Shown piece after piece: positions 1-8,310 of a stretch of DNA of 64,000 nucleotides (the stretch's first letter is position 1; each line of letters opens with the position of its first letter). The notes beneath the pieces were generated by a model. It searched no databases, was not told the DNA's origin, and saw only the letters and a list, made by a program, of their open reading frames with translations. This stretch comes from Oscillospiraceae bacterium (GTDB lineage: Bacteria; Bacillota; Clostridia; Oscillospirales; Ruminococcaceae). The position numbers and the translations under genes were made by a program. The stretch is taken from positions 124,001 through 188,000 of the forward strand of contig JAIHAL010000001.1 of assembly GCA_020054675.1 (NCBI GenBank), read 5' to 3'.

Positions 1-557
1 TGAAAGGCGGAGTTACGCTCTTGCAATTAAGGGAAAAGGAAAAAAGCGGGCTTGAATTTTATAATTTGTCGCTGAAAGTAAAAAAAATTGCCGATTTTTA
101 TGATGTTCCGCTGATAATAAACGATAGAGCTGATATAGCTTTGGCAGTTGATGCCGATGGTGTTCATTTGGGGCAAAGCGATATTCCTGTGTTTGAAGCA
201 AGAAAAATGCTTGGACCTGATAAAATAATAGGCGCCAGCACAAAAACCATCGAACAGGCTAAAAAAGCTGAAAATGATGGTGCGGATTATCTTGGTGTAG
301 GGGCAATTTTTCCGACAACGACAAAGGTGATAACTGTAATTACTCCCGTAAAAACACTTGATGAAATATGCAGGAATGTTAAAATACCGGCGGTTGCAAT
401 AGGCGGCCTGAATAAGGAAAATATCAATGTTTTAAAAGGTGTTCCGATAAGCGGAGTATCGGTTGTATCGGCAGTAATGAAAAGCGAAAATCCTTTCGAG
501 GCTGCAAGGGATTTAAAAACTGCCGTAACTCAGATTTTAAACGGAGATATGCAATGA
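1..557 (+). CDS. thiE: thiamine-phosphate synthase, 5'-truncated by the window edge
   Basis: Joins HMP-pyrophosphate and thiazole phosphate to give thiamine monophosphate in the cytosol. The reading frame is open from base 3, and its first visible residues (KGGVTLLQLREK) match the conserved beta-strand near the start of ThiE, so roughly 20-30 N-terminal residues lie outside the window; the TTG at 21 is not the real start. Further ThiE marks are LIINDRADIAL, DGVHLGQSD, GVGAIFPTTTK (pyrophosphate/phosphate loop) and VAIGGL. The stop overlaps the thiD start (ATGA), so the two are translationally coupled. The neighbour thiD makes one of its substrates, which supports the call. Confidence 0.93.
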   Translation, partial: KGGVTLLQLREKEKSGLEFYNLSLKVKKIADFYDVPLIINDRADIALAVDADGVHLGQSDIPVFEARKMLGPDKIIGASTKTIEQAKKAENDGADYLGVGAIFPTTTKVITVITPVKTLDEICRNVKIPAVAIGGLNKENINVLKGVPISGVSVVSAVMKSENPFEAARDLKTAVTQILNGDMQ

Positions 558-1333
558 AAAAAGTGCTTTCAATAGCAGGTTCCGACCCAAGCGGCGGTGC
601 GGGCATTCAGGCGGATATAAAAACAATTTCGGCGCATAGGATGTATGCCATGTCGGTTGAAACTGCCCTGACTGTTCAAAATACCATGGGAGTGCATGAG
701 GTATTTGGGATTCCTGCTGATTTTGTGAAAAAACAGCTTGAATATGTTTTGGAAGATATACCTCCGGATGCCGTAAAAATAGGCATGCTTTTTTCGGCAG
801 ATACAATATCCTGCATAGCGGAAACACTTGATAAATTCGGAGCAAAAAATATTGTGCTCGACCCGGTTATGCTTTCCACAAGCGGCAAAAGGCTTTTGGA
901 TGAAACTGCTGAAAGTATTTTAATAAAAAAGCTTTTTCCGTTGTCGGATTTGGTTACTCCAAACATTCATGAAGCGGAAAAGATTAGCGGGATAAAAATA
1001 AACTCCATTGAAGATATAAAAAAAGCTGCAAGTTTGCTTTCAAAACGATGTAAAGGCAATGTGCTTGTCAAAGGAGGACATTTTGGAGAATGCATCGATG
1101 TTCTTTATTTTGAAAATCAGTTTTTCATTTTTGAGGGAAAAAGAATAAACAATCCTAATACCCATGGCACGGGGTGCACACTTTCCTCGGCAATAGCATG
1201 CGGTCTTGCCGCGGGCAAAAGCATTCCTGAAAGCGTTATGCTTGCAAAGGAATATGTAAGCGGAGCAATAGGGGCAATGCTTGATATAGGGAAAGGCAGG
1301 GGCCCGCTTGACCATTTTTGGAATTTGAAATGA
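554..1333 (+). CDS. thiD: hydroxymethylpyrimidine/phosphomethylpyrimidine kinase
   Basis: Phosphorylates HMP and HMP-phosphate to HMP-pyrophosphate, the pyrimidine half of thiamine. It is 259 residues, normal for ThiD. The N-terminus shows the ribokinase-fold signature SIAGSDPSGGAGIQAD (about 6-21) and the C-terminal third carries NTHGTGCTLSSAIA (about 200-213) with the catalytic GTGCT anion hole. Start ATG overlaps the thiE stop. It is the last gene of the operon, followed by a bidirectional terminator at 1349-1376. No thiamine riboswitch is visible because the operon start is outside the window. Confidence 0.95.
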   Translation: MKKVLSIAGSDPSGGAGIQADIKTISAHRMYAMSVETALTVQNTMGVHEVFGIPADFVKKQLEYVLEDIPPDAVKIGMLFSADTISCIAETLDKFGAKNIVLDPVMLSTSGKRLLDETAESILIKKLFPLSDLVTPNIHEAEKISGIKINSIEDIKKAASLLSKRCKGNVLVKGGHFGECIDVLYFENQFFIFEGKRINNPNTHGTGCTLSSAIACGLAAGKSIPESVMLAKEYVSGAIGAMLDIGKGRGPLDHFWNLK

Positions 1334-1348
1334 TTTTTTAAGCAAAAG

Positions 1349-1376
1349 CGGCTGAACTAAAAGTCCAGCCGTTTTT
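1349..1376 (+). terminator. bidirectional intrinsic terminator between thiD and the SASP gene
   Basis: A 10-bp stem (1349-1358 with 1362-1371, one mismatch) is flanked by an A-run on the left and a T-run (1372-1376) on the right. It can therefore end thiD transcripts on the plus strand and transcripts of the convergent SASP gene on the minus strand. Confidence 0.8.
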
Positions 1377-1422
1377 GCATTTTAATTAGTTTCGTTTAGT
1401 ATTTCAGTTTTCTTCAGACAGG

Positions 1423-1605
1423 TTATTTTTGAGTTTTGTAGGCGTCTATCATCTTTTTAACCATACGTCCGCCTATTGAACCAGCCTGCTGAGAGGTCAA
1501 GTCGCCGTTATATCCGGGCTTGAGATTTACTCCTACTTCGTTTGCAGATTCCATCTTAAAACGTTCTAAAGCTTCTCTGCCTTGCGGTGTTGTTACGCCT
1601 TTCAT
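1423..1605 (-). CDS. alpha/beta-type small acid-soluble spore protein
   Basis: DNA-coating protein of the dormant spore, made in the forespore and degraded on germination by the GPR protease. The 60-residue product has the family's C-terminal DNA-binding signature GYNGDLTSQQAGSIGGRMVKKMI and, around residue 18, the FKMESANEVGV segment that matches the GPR cleavage region (consensus E-(I/F)-A-(S/N)-E). A good ribosome site (AAGGAG) lies 8 bases before the ATG. Upstream on the minus strand I see an AATACTA box that resembles a sigma-G -10 element, but the -35 match is poor. This gene is direct evidence that the organism forms endospores. Confidence 0.93.
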   Translation of the reverse strand: MKGVTTPQGREALERFKMESANEVGVNLKPGYNGDLTSQQAGSIGGRMVKKMIDAYKTQK

Positions 1606-1729
1606 AACACTTACAACTCCTTAAAAAATAATTTTTTGAAGCATGGGGTTTGCTTTATTAGTATTGCATAACTTATTGCGTTTATAAGTGTAATTTTTTA
1701 TCAACATCGCCAAATTTTATCATTGAATA

Positions 1730-3325
1730 TTAAATTTCCGGCGGAGCAAAATTCTCCATTATTTTAAGCGCAATGCGTATTCCGTCAACGGCGGCGCTCA
1801 TTATTCCGCCTGCATATCCGGCGCCTTCCCCGCAAGGGTAAAGATTTTCAACATTTATGGATTGCAAATTTTCGTTTCTTGTAATTCTTATGGGAGAGGA
1901 AGTTCTTGTTTCAGGAGCGGTAAGTATTGCATCTTTTTCACCAAAGCATTTCATGTTTCTTGAAAATTTTTCAAGACCTGTTTTCATCATGTCCGTTATA
2001 AATTTTGGGAAAATTTCATTAAAATCTGCTTCTTTTAGTCCTATGGAATATGACGGAATAACATTTTTGACCGAAAGGCCTGATTTGCCTTCAAGGAAAT
2101 TTCCGACTGAAACAGCGGGAGCTTTGTAGCTTTTGCCGCCTGAAATGTAGGCTTTGCGCTCAATTTCACGGGCAAAATTCATCCCGTCAAAAATATTTTG
2201 CCCAAAATCCTGCGGAGAAACCGATACAACTAAAGCTGAATTTGCATTTGGCTTGTTCCTTGAAAATTCGCTCATTCCGTTGGTTACTACGGTTTGCACT
2301 TCGCTTGAAGACGGCACGACAACTCCTCCCGGACACATGCAAAATGTGTAGACGGCACGTTCGTTTTCACGATATGAAAGTTGATATTCGCCCTGCGGCA
2401 GGAGCGGATTGTCAAAATGTTTCCCGTAAAGGCTTTTGTTTACGCTTTCTTGTGTGTGCTCAATTCTTGCGCCGACTGAAAATGCCTTTGGTTCCATAAA
2501 AACTCCTTTTTGTGCAAGCATTTCAAAAGTATCCCTTGCGCTGTGTCCGATTGCAAGAATTAAAGCATCTGTTTTAATTTTTCCGCTGCTTGATGAAATA
2601 GAATAAAGCCGGCCGTTTTTTATTTCAATGTCCAAGAGCTTTGTGTCAAAGAGAATTTCTCCACCAAGACTTATTATTTTTTCCCTTAAAGCCTTTACGA
2701 CTCCGCGGAGCTTGTCAGTACCTATATGAGGTTTTGCTTTTACCAAAATTTCTTCCGGAGCTCCAAATTCCACAAATTTTTCAAGTATATGCCTGCAAAG
2801 AGGGTCTTTTATCCTTGTGGTAAGTTTTCCGTCGGAAAAAGTTCCAGCGCCGCCTTCGCCGAATTGTACGTTGCATTCGCTGTCAAGCACAGCATTGTTC
2901 CAGAAATCATTTACTTTTTGTATTCTTTTTTCCACATTCGAGCCGCGTTCTATCACAATCGGCTTGTATCCGTATTCTGCAAGTGTAAGTGCCGCAAACA
3001 TTCCGGCCGGGCCAAAGCCTGCAATTGCAATTCTACCGTCAAGCTTTTGTGAGCCTATTTTTGGCTCCAATTTTGGCATTGCCGCAATCGAGCAATTTTT
3101 AAATTTTTCACAAAGATTTATTTCCAGCTTTTCGGATTTAAGCTCAGCATATACGCTGCTTACGAATTTAATTTTATCCTGCTTTCTTGCATCAAGCGAA
3201 GTCTTGTGTATTTCTGCTTTAACTATGTCAGAACGGGAAATTCCGGCTTTTTTTAAAGCAAGTTCAATTATGTCGTTTTTGGAGGCTTCAATAGGTGTTT
3301 CTATTTCTGATATTATTATTGCCAC
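1730..3325 (-). CDS. NAD(P)/FAD-dependent oxidoreductase (COG2509-type dehydrogenase)
   Basis: Flavoprotein of the group annotated as uncharacterised FAD-dependent dehydrogenases; the substrate is unknown. The 531-residue product has an about 90-residue N-terminal region followed by a dinucleotide-binding loop IAGFGPAGMFAAL (about 101-113) and the acidic end of the second strand (VIERG). Later motifs include LILAIGHSARDTF and a C-terminal second FAD contact, YPCGEGAGYAGGIMSAAVDG, typical of this family. The start is GTG with AAAGGA about 11 bases upstream. It lies just downstream of the terminator of the cdaR operon in the opposite sense of map order, so it probably has its own transcript. 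No neighbour indicates its role. Confidence 0.8.
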   Translation of the reverse strand: MAIIISEIETPIEASKNDIIELALKKAGISRSDIVKAEIHKTSLDARKQDKIKFVSSVYAELKSEKLEINLCEKFKNCSIAAMPKLEPKIGSQKLDGRIAIAGFGPAGMFAALTLAEYGYKPIVIERGSNVEKRIQKVNDFWNNAVLDSECNVQFGEGGAGTFSDGKLTTRIKDPLCRHILEKFVEFGAPEEILVKAKPHIGTDKLRGVVKALREKIISLGGEILFDTKLLDIEIKNGRLYSISSSSGKIKTDALILAIGHSARDTFEMLAQKGVFMEPKAFSVGARIEHTQESVNKSLYGKHFDNPLLPQGEYQLSYRENERAVYTFCMCPGGVVVPSSSEVQTVVTNGMSEFSRNKPNANSALVVSVSPQDFGQNIFDGMNFAREIERKAYISGGKSYKAPAVSVGNFLEGKSGLSVKNVIPSYSIGLKEADFNEIFPKFITDMMKTGLEKFSRNMKCFGEKDAILTAPETRTSSPIRITRNENLQSINVENLYPCGEGAGYAGGIMSAAVDGIRIALKIMENFAPPEI

Positions 3326-3348
3326 TTTTTAAAAATCCTTTCTTTTAA

Positions 3349-3378
3349 AAAAGCAACGCCTTTGCAAGCGTTGCTTTT
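3349..3378 (-). terminator. terminator after cdaR
   Basis: An 11-bp perfect stem (3349-3359 with 3368-3378, core GCAACGC/GCGTTGC) lies just past the cdaR stop. Read on the minus strand it is followed by a run of T (complement of the A-run at 3347-3352). Confidence 0.8.
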
Positions 3379-3381
3379 GTG

Positions 3382-4680
3382 TTATTGTGCGATGCTTTTA
3401 GCTTTAAAGGTAGCTGTATAGCTGTCATATGCCCATACGCAGCCTTTGTTTGGGACAATAAAGGTTATCGGGTTGTTGAAATATTCTCCATTTTTCAAAT
3501 TCAAGCCGAGCAAATCCACCTGTGCCACAACATCCTGAGCGGAAAGGTCTTTTATTATGTCCTCATAGCCTATGAATGTAACAGTCCAGCCGGAAGTTAC
3601 TGTTTCCACGTCAAAATTTGCCGGAACATTTATAAACGAGATGTTCTTGTTTTTTATGTTTAAAGTTTTCTTTGCAAGCCCTTCGCTTTCAAAAGAAACT
3701 GAAACATTTTGTATTCCGGAAAGGTTTTGGAAATCACTGTCAAGCTCTACGGGGAAATTAAATACAGAACCTATATCAATATCCCTTAAATCAATATACC
3801 CAAGGAGATAATCGTTTATGTTTTGTATTTTGCTGCTTGGCCCTGCAACTTCAATTGAAGGATAATCTATATTAAATTTTAAATCTTCCAATGGGAATCC
3901 TGTTGGCAGATTTGTAAATCTTATTTTAAAAGCCAGCGTTTTTTTCATGTATATCGGTATGGATACCGAGAAGTTTGTTTGGTTTATATTCAAATTTGAT
4001 GTATCCATAACCTTGTCGCCACTGTATAAAATCAATTGGTTTCCGGAAGTCACTTCATACGATTCGGTAAGAGGCTGCTTGTCGGTTCCGTAATCTGTTT
4101 TTACAACGCATCTTGTAATTTTATTGATTTGCTCCTCCGGCCCAGTAATGGTTACGGTATTAGGCGAAACAATTGGAGTGCCTTTCATGTATCCATCCGC
4201 GGCATTTGCATTTGGGGCTTCAGCTTCAAGCGGAAAGTTTTTTGAAACTATTTTATCAAAAGTTACAGGAACTGTTGACGGCCTTATTGAAAGGACGTTG
4301 AATTGCTTTCCGCTTTTGCTTGCAACTTCAAGCGAAAGCTGATATTTTCCTGCCGTGGTGATATTTTCGATTATTGCCTTTGCAACAAGGTCCGATGAAG
4401 TCAAATCGCCTATTTCAGAGCGGTTGCCTTCAATTTGGACGGTTACGTTTTCAATTTCCTGCTTGATTACAGAAAGCCCGTTCCTTTCAGCGGATGTGCC
4501 GCTCAAATCTATTTTTATCGGGACGTCTTTTATTGTCGGAGTAATGATAGGATAAACCGTGGCGGAAATAAAAAACCATACTATTATTGCCATTACCATG
4601 GAATAGATTATAAGTTTTATATTGTCTTTGAAGGAAATTCTGAAACGCTTTAAAAGCGCAAGAATGGTTTCAAAATTCAT
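3382..4680 (-). CDS. cdaR: CdaA regulatory protein CdaR (YbbR-domain protein)
   Basis: Membrane-anchored extracytoplasmic protein that binds and modulates the diadenylate cyclase CdaA in Firmicutes. One N-terminal membrane segment (about residues 22-42, IIYSMVMAIIVWFFISATVY) is followed by a long beta-rich region with several YbbR-type repeats (for example the PVTFDKIVSKNFPLEAEA and VTITGPEEQINKI segments). I place the start at the ATG at 4680, not the TTG at 4698: a GGAGG lies inside the longer reading and the ATG overlaps the cdaA stop as ATGA. The order cdaA-cdaR is the classical one, although glmM is not adjacent here. Confidence 0.9.
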   Translation of the reverse strand: MNFETILALLKRFRISFKDNIKLIIYSMVMAIIVWFFISATVYPIITPTIKDVPIKIDLSGTSAERNGLSVIKQEIENVTVQIEGNRSEIGDLTSSDLVAKAIIENITTAGKYQLSLEVASKSGKQFNVLSIRPSTVPVTFDKIVSKNFPLEAEAPNANAADGYMKGTPIVSPNTVTITGPEEQINKITRCVVKTDYGTDKQPLTESYEVTSGNQLILYSGDKVMDTSNLNINQTNFSVSIPIYMKKTLAFKIRFTNLPTGFPLEDLKFNIDYPSIEVAGPSSKIQNINDYLLGYIDLRDIDIGSVFNFPVELDSDFQNLSGIQNVSVSFESEGLAKKTLNIKNKNISFINVPANFDVETVTSGWTVTFIGYEDIIKDLSAQDVVAQVDLLGLNLKNGEYFNNPITFIVPNKGCVWAYDSYTATFKAKSIAQ

Positions 4681-5552
4681 TTCGTTTTTGTCCTCCAAAA
4701 GCTGGTCTTTTTTTCTTTTTGAGGCATCGGCTTTTCGGGAATAAGCCTTGTCCTCAGATATTTTTTAAGCGTATCACGGGTAAATCCCCTTGAAAGCTCT
4801 CCATTTTCGGCAATTGAAATTGTTCCTGTTTCTTCGGAAACAACTATCACTATTGCATCTGAATTTTCACTCATGCCTATTGCGGCGCGGTGCCTTGAAC
4901 CAAGCTGCTTGTTTATAAGCTCTTCCTTTTGTGGTTTGGGTAAAAAGCATGCCGCGGCAAGTATCATGCCGTCGCGTATTATTACTGCGCCGTCATGGAG
5001 CGGTGTTTTGGGATAAAAAATATTCCCCAAAAGTTCCCTTGAAGGTATAGCGTTTAAAATTGTGCCGGTATCTATTTGTTCACCGAGCTTTGTTTGGCGT
5101 TCAATTACAATCAAGGCTCCAGTGGTGGTTTCAGAAAGCTCTTCACAGGAATCCACCACCGCATCGATTGCCGCTTCCCATCTTGCGGCAAGGGTTTCGT
5201 CATCCTGTATTCCCAATGAAAAGATGCCGATTCTTTTCACTTTGGTTCTTCCCACTTTTTCAAGGGCTCTTCTGAGTTCAGGCTGGAATATTACAAAAAG
5301 TGCAAAAAGTCCGATATCAAAAGTTTTACTGAGGATAAAAGTAAGTGTTTTAAGTCCAAGCTGGCTTGCTATAAGATAAGCAAGCACGAGCAGCAATATT
5401 CCCTTTACAAGCTGGAAAGCCCTTGTTTCCCTAATCATCTTCCAGCCTTTGTATATTAAATATGAAAGGAGCGCGATATCCAAAAAGTCAATCGGCTTTA
5501 TGGACCTTAGGACGCTCCAGATGCTTGAAAAAGTTGAAAGAATAAAGTCCAA
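4677..5552 (-). CDS. cdaA: diadenylate cyclase CdaA
   Basis: Makes the second messenger c-di-AMP from two ATP at the membrane, controlling osmolyte and cell-wall homeostasis. Three hydrophobic segments (about 20-38, 48-66, 70-90) precede a DisA_N cyclase domain with both catalytic signatures: PLHDGAVI (DGA at 187-189) and GSRHRAAIG (RHR at 220-222). Length 291 is typical. The start is TTG with AAGGA about 9 bases upstream. A promoter TTGAAA-N16-TAAAAT with an extended -10 TG is visible at 5598-5625. It overlaps cdaR by four bases. Confidence 0.95.
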   Translation of the reverse strand: MDFILSTFSSIWSVLRSIKPIDFLDIALLSYLIYKGWKMIRETRAFQLVKGILLLVLAYLIASQLGLKTLTFILSKTFDIGLFALFVIFQPELRRALEKVGRTKVKRIGIFSLGIQDDETLAARWEAAIDAVVDSCEELSETTTGALIVIERQTKLGEQIDTGTILNAIPSRELLGNIFYPKTPLHDGAVIIRDGMILAAACFLPKPQKEELINKQLGSRHRAAIGMSENSDAIVIVVSEETGTISIAENGELSRGFTRDTLKKYLRTRLIPEKPMPQKEKKTSFWRTKTK

Positions 5553-5597
5553 TCAGTCACGTCCTTTCTTTTTTGCCATTTAAAAAGTTATAATATA

Positions 5598-5625
5598 ATT
5601 TTATCATAAAACGGTAAATTTTCAA
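5598..5625 (-). promoter_or_regulatory. sigma-A promoter of cdaA-cdaR
   Basis: On the minus strand: TTGAAA (5625-5620), 16-base spacer, TAAAAT (5603-5598), preceded by TG one base upstream (extended -10). It lies about 45 bases ahead of the cdaA start. Confidence 0.55.
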
Positions 5626-5673
5626 GGCTTTTTAAGGAATTGTAGTTAAATTGTAATAATATTCTTGGATGTG

Positions 5674-5720
5674 AATTTATCCCGACACAAAGCAATTTTT
5701 GCTTTGTGTCGGGATAAATT
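5674..5720. repeat. perfect 22-bp inverted repeat with 3-base loop
   Basis: 5674-5695 is the exact reverse complement of 5699-5720, with core CCCGACACAAAGC. It begins directly at the stop codon of the minus-strand cysteine-desulfurase-like gene, so it probably ends or protects that transcript. It lacks a clear T-run on the minus side, and is followed by a T-rich stretch (5721-5728) on the plus side where no gene precedes it. It could also be one copy of a dispersed palindromic element. Confidence 0.7.
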
Positions 5721-6847
5721 TATTTTTTCAATTGTTTTAAAGTTTTGACAATTGCGTATACCTGTTCTTCCGTGTTGAAGAAAGACGGCGCAAAACGGAC
5801 GGTGCCTTCCGGAGCGCTTCCTATTGTTTTGTGGGCAAGAGGAGCGCAATGCAGTCCTCCTCTTAAAGCAAAGCCCCTGTCGCTTAAAGCTTTTGAAAGC
5901 TCTTCCGGTGAAACTCCGCAAAGGTTGAATGATACAATGGGAACATAGTTGCAGTTGGGGCTTCTGTATATTTTTATGCCTTCTATTGATGAAATTCCCT
6001 TGATAAACATATCGCAAAGCTTTTGTTCATGGGCAAAAATTCTGTTTATTCCGATTTTGTTTACAAAGGAAATTCCTGCACCGAGGGATAGCACTCCGAC
6101 AGTGTTTACAGTTCCCGATTCAAAACGGTCCGGAAGAAAATCCGGCTGTTCAAGGCTGAATGATGAAGAGCCTGTTCCGCCTTCTATAATCGTGCTTAAT
6201 GGAAACTGCCCGTCGGTTATCATAAGTCCCGTTCCGGTTGTACCGTAAAGCCCCTTGTGGCCGGAAGTACAGAGGATGTTTATTCCATCGGAAAGTTTTA
6301 ACGGTATTATTCCGCAGGCTTGCGCACCATCAGCTATAAAGCAAATCCCATGCTTTTTGCAAAGCTCGCCGATTTTCTTAAACGGAAGTATTTGACCGGT
6401 GACATTGCTTGCTATTGTGCACACGATTGCTTTTGTATCGCTTTGTATCAGCTTTTCAAAATTATAAACCGTAATATTATCGTTTTCTGATGTTTTTGCA
6501 ATATCAAAAGAGCAATTTTTTTTTGAGGATAATGAAAAAACCGGACGTGCAACCGAATTATGCTCCAAATCCGAGATAATGACGTGTCCTCCGTCTGATA
6601 ATAGGCCTTTTATGGCAAAATTGAGCGCATGCGTGCAATTTTGGGTAAAAACCACATTTTCGGTCCGGCTTCCGAAAAAATTCGCGCAGATATTTCTGGC
6701 GTTGTAAATCGCCATGGCCGTTTGCATTGAAAGCTTGTGCCCGCTTCTTCCGGGATTGCCGCCGTATTTTGAAAACGCCGTCAAAACGGCGTTTTTTACA
6801 CTTTCAGGCTTTGGGAAAGTGGTAGCCGCATTGTCAAAATTAATCAA
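5720..6847 (-). CDS. cysteine desulfurase family protein (class V aminotransferase)
   Basis: PLP enzyme expected to remove sulfur or selenium from cysteine or selenocysteine. The 375-residue product opens with FDNAATTFPKPESV and contains H96 (EHNS), the PLP lysine in TSGHKGLYG (K198) and the catalytic-loop cysteine in RGGLHCAPLAHK (C334). It belongs to the shorter branch often annotated as cysteine desulfurase family, not to the iscS/nifS pair with iscU. The start is TTG, overlapping the stop of the DUF3343 gene (TTGA) with GGTGG upstream, so the two are translated together. The partner suggests a sulfur/selenium relay. Confidence 0.88.
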   Translation of the reverse strand: MINFDNAATTFPKPESVKNAVLTAFSKYGGNPGRSGHKLSMQTAMAIYNARNICANFFGSRTENVVFTQNCTHALNFAIKGLLSDGGHVIISDLEHNSVARPVFSLSSKKNCSFDIAKTSENDNITVYNFEKLIQSDTKAIVCTIASNVTGQILPFKKIGELCKKHGICFIADGAQACGIIPLKLSDGINILCTSGHKGLYGTTGTGLMITDGQFPLSTIIEGGTGSSSFSLEQPDFLPDRFESGTVNTVGVLSLGAGISFVNKIGINRIFAHEQKLCDMFIKGISSIEGIKIYRSPNCNYVPIVSFNLCGVSPEELSKALSDRGFALRGGLHCAPLAHKTIGSAPEGTVRFAPSFFNTEEQVYAIVKTLKQLKK

Positions 6848-7080
6848 ATTTTACCACCCGTTTCGATAAATCCGTTTTGTTTGATAGAGGCGTTTTCAAG
6901 GATTTTCAGTATGGTTCTTATATCACCCTTTACCCTGATGCTGTATCCGCATCCGGTAGCTAATTCTTTTGGAGTTCTTTGTATTTCGCAGTAGTACCCC
7001 ATTGATTTTAGCAGGTTTTGCGCCTTGATGGCGTAGGTTATTGAAGTGAGGGCAATCAAATAAAAAGAAGAAGCCGCCAT
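6844..7080 (-). CDS. DUF3343 protein, putative Se/S carrier-like
   Basis: Small 78-residue protein with the DUF3343 pattern: a beta-alpha start (FYLIALTSITYAIKAQNLL), then YYCEIQRTPKEL and ATGCGYSIRV with the conserved CG dyad. The family resembles the SirA/TusA fold and is often annotated as a putative Se/S carrier. It is coupled to the cysteine desulfurase-like gene through a four-base overlap, so it may accept persulfide or selenide on the cysteine near residue 44. The ribosome site is AGAGGTGA. A 70-base gap separates it from ispF, so it may have its own promoter, but none is convincing. Confidence 0.75.
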   Translation of the reverse strand: MAASSFYLIALTSITYAIKAQNLLKSMGYYCEIQRTPKELATGCGYSIRVKGDIRTILKILENASIKQNGFIETGGKI

Positions 7081-7150
7081 AAAAAATCACCTCTGAAAGT
7101 AGTGCAGGGGATATTTTATTTTATGCGGCTTTTATATTATTTGATATCTT

Positions 7151-7627
7151 TTAAATCTTATTTTTTAAAATGCAGACTGCATGTGCACTTATCCCGAGAA
7201 GTTCTCCGGTAAATCCAAGTTTTTCTTCGGTTGTTGCTTTTACACTTATGTTGGAAATGTCAGTTCTGCAAACCCTTGCGATATTTTCCCTCATTTTTTG
7301 AATATGCGGCGAGAGCTTAGGAGCTTGTGCTATTACCGTGGAATCTATATTGCCGATTTCAAATCCGTTTTTTTCTGTTAAATCAATCACTTGGCTTAAA
7401 AGGATAAGGCTGTTGGCATTTTCATATTCTTTGCATGTGTCGGGGAAAAGTTTGCCTATGTCGCCGAGGGCAAGCGCGCCTAAAATGGAATCCATAATTG
7501 CATGAACGAGCACATCAGCATCCGAATGTCCCAAAAGCCCCTTTTCATAAGAAATTTCCACTCCGCCTATTATCAGCTTTCGGCCTGATACAAGCCTGTG
7601 CACATCATAGCCATGACCTATACGCAT
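7151..7627 (-). CDS. ispF: 2-C-methyl-D-erythritol 2,4-cyclodiphosphate synthase
   Basis: Fifth step of the MEP isoprenoid pathway, closing CDP-ME-2-phosphate to the cyclic diphosphate. Length 158 is standard. The metal site is visible as GYDVH (D8, H10) and the following [15 protein letters not shown]; the C-terminal substrate region reads [14 protein letters not shown], a family signature. The ATG overlaps the 3' end of ispD by ten bases, so the two consecutive pathway steps are coupled. Confidence 0.97.
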   Translation of the reverse strand: MRIGHGYDVHRLVSGRKLIIGGVEISYEKGLLGHSDADVLVHAIMDSILGALALGDIGKLFPDTCKEYENANSLILLSQVIDLTEKNGFEIGNIDSTVIAQAPKLSPHIQKMRENIARVCRTDISNISVKATTEEKLGFTGELLGISAHAVCILKNKI

Positions 7628-8310
7628 TCATTTCCCTCCATCAAAGCCCTTGCAATAAAAATATCTTCGGGCGTGGTGATTTTTATGTTTTTATAATCTC
7701 CTTGCGTAAGACATATTTTTATTCCTACTGATTCGACAAGCTGGCAATCATCAGTAAAATCAAGCCCATGAGCAAGCGCAAAATTTACGCCTTCGAAATA
7801 AACCGATTTTTTAAATGCCTGCGGCGTTTGTATAAGATAAAGCTTTGAGCGGTCTGGAGTATCCACAATAAGCCCGCCGTTTACTGTTTTTACAGTATCC
7901 TTTGCCGGCACTCCAAGAGTTGCCCCGCCGAAAATCCTTGCGTCTGCTATTGTTTTTGAAATAAGCTCCGGTTTTATCAAAGGCCTTGCCCCGTCATGGA
8001 TGCAAATCATTGAAGTTTCTTTTGAAACGGCCTTTAATCCGTTTACAACCGATTCCTGCCTTGTCCCTCCGCCGTGGACAATGGCGGAAAGTTTTGTTAT
8101 TCCGGCTGATTTTGCTGTTTTTTCCATTTGCGGGATATCTTCTTCACGCGCAACAAGAATTATTTCAGATATGTCTTCGCAGTTTTGAAAAGCAAGCATG
8201 CTTCTTGCAATAACCGGCATTCCGCAAAGGTTCAAAAATTGCTTGTTTTCTCCGCCCATGCGGCGGCTGCTGCCGGCCGCGGCAATTATTGCGGAAGTAT
8301 CCGCCGCCAT
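7618..8310 (-). CDS. ispD: 2-C-methyl-D-erythritol 4-phosphate cytidylyltransferase
   Basis: Transfers CMP to methylerythritol phosphate in the MEP pathway. The 230-residue protein begins with the nucleotide-binding loop [18 protein letters not shown] and carries [16 protein letters not shown] and QTPQAFK, all ispD signatures. The ATG overlaps the stop of pheA by one base (TAATG), making pheA-ispD-ispF a tightly packed operon driven from the pheA promoter. Confidence 0.96.
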   Translation of the reverse strand: MAADTSAIIAAAGSSRRMGGENKQFLNLCGMPVIARSMLAFQNCEDISEIILVAREEDIPQMEKTAKSAGITKLSAIVHGGGTRQESVVNGLKAVSKETSMICIHDGARPLIKPELISKTIADARIFGGATLGVPAKDTVKTVNGGLIVDTPDRSKLYLIQTPQAFKKSVYFEGVNFALAHGLDFTDDCQLVESVGIKICLTQGDYKNIKITTPEDIFIARALMEGNECV

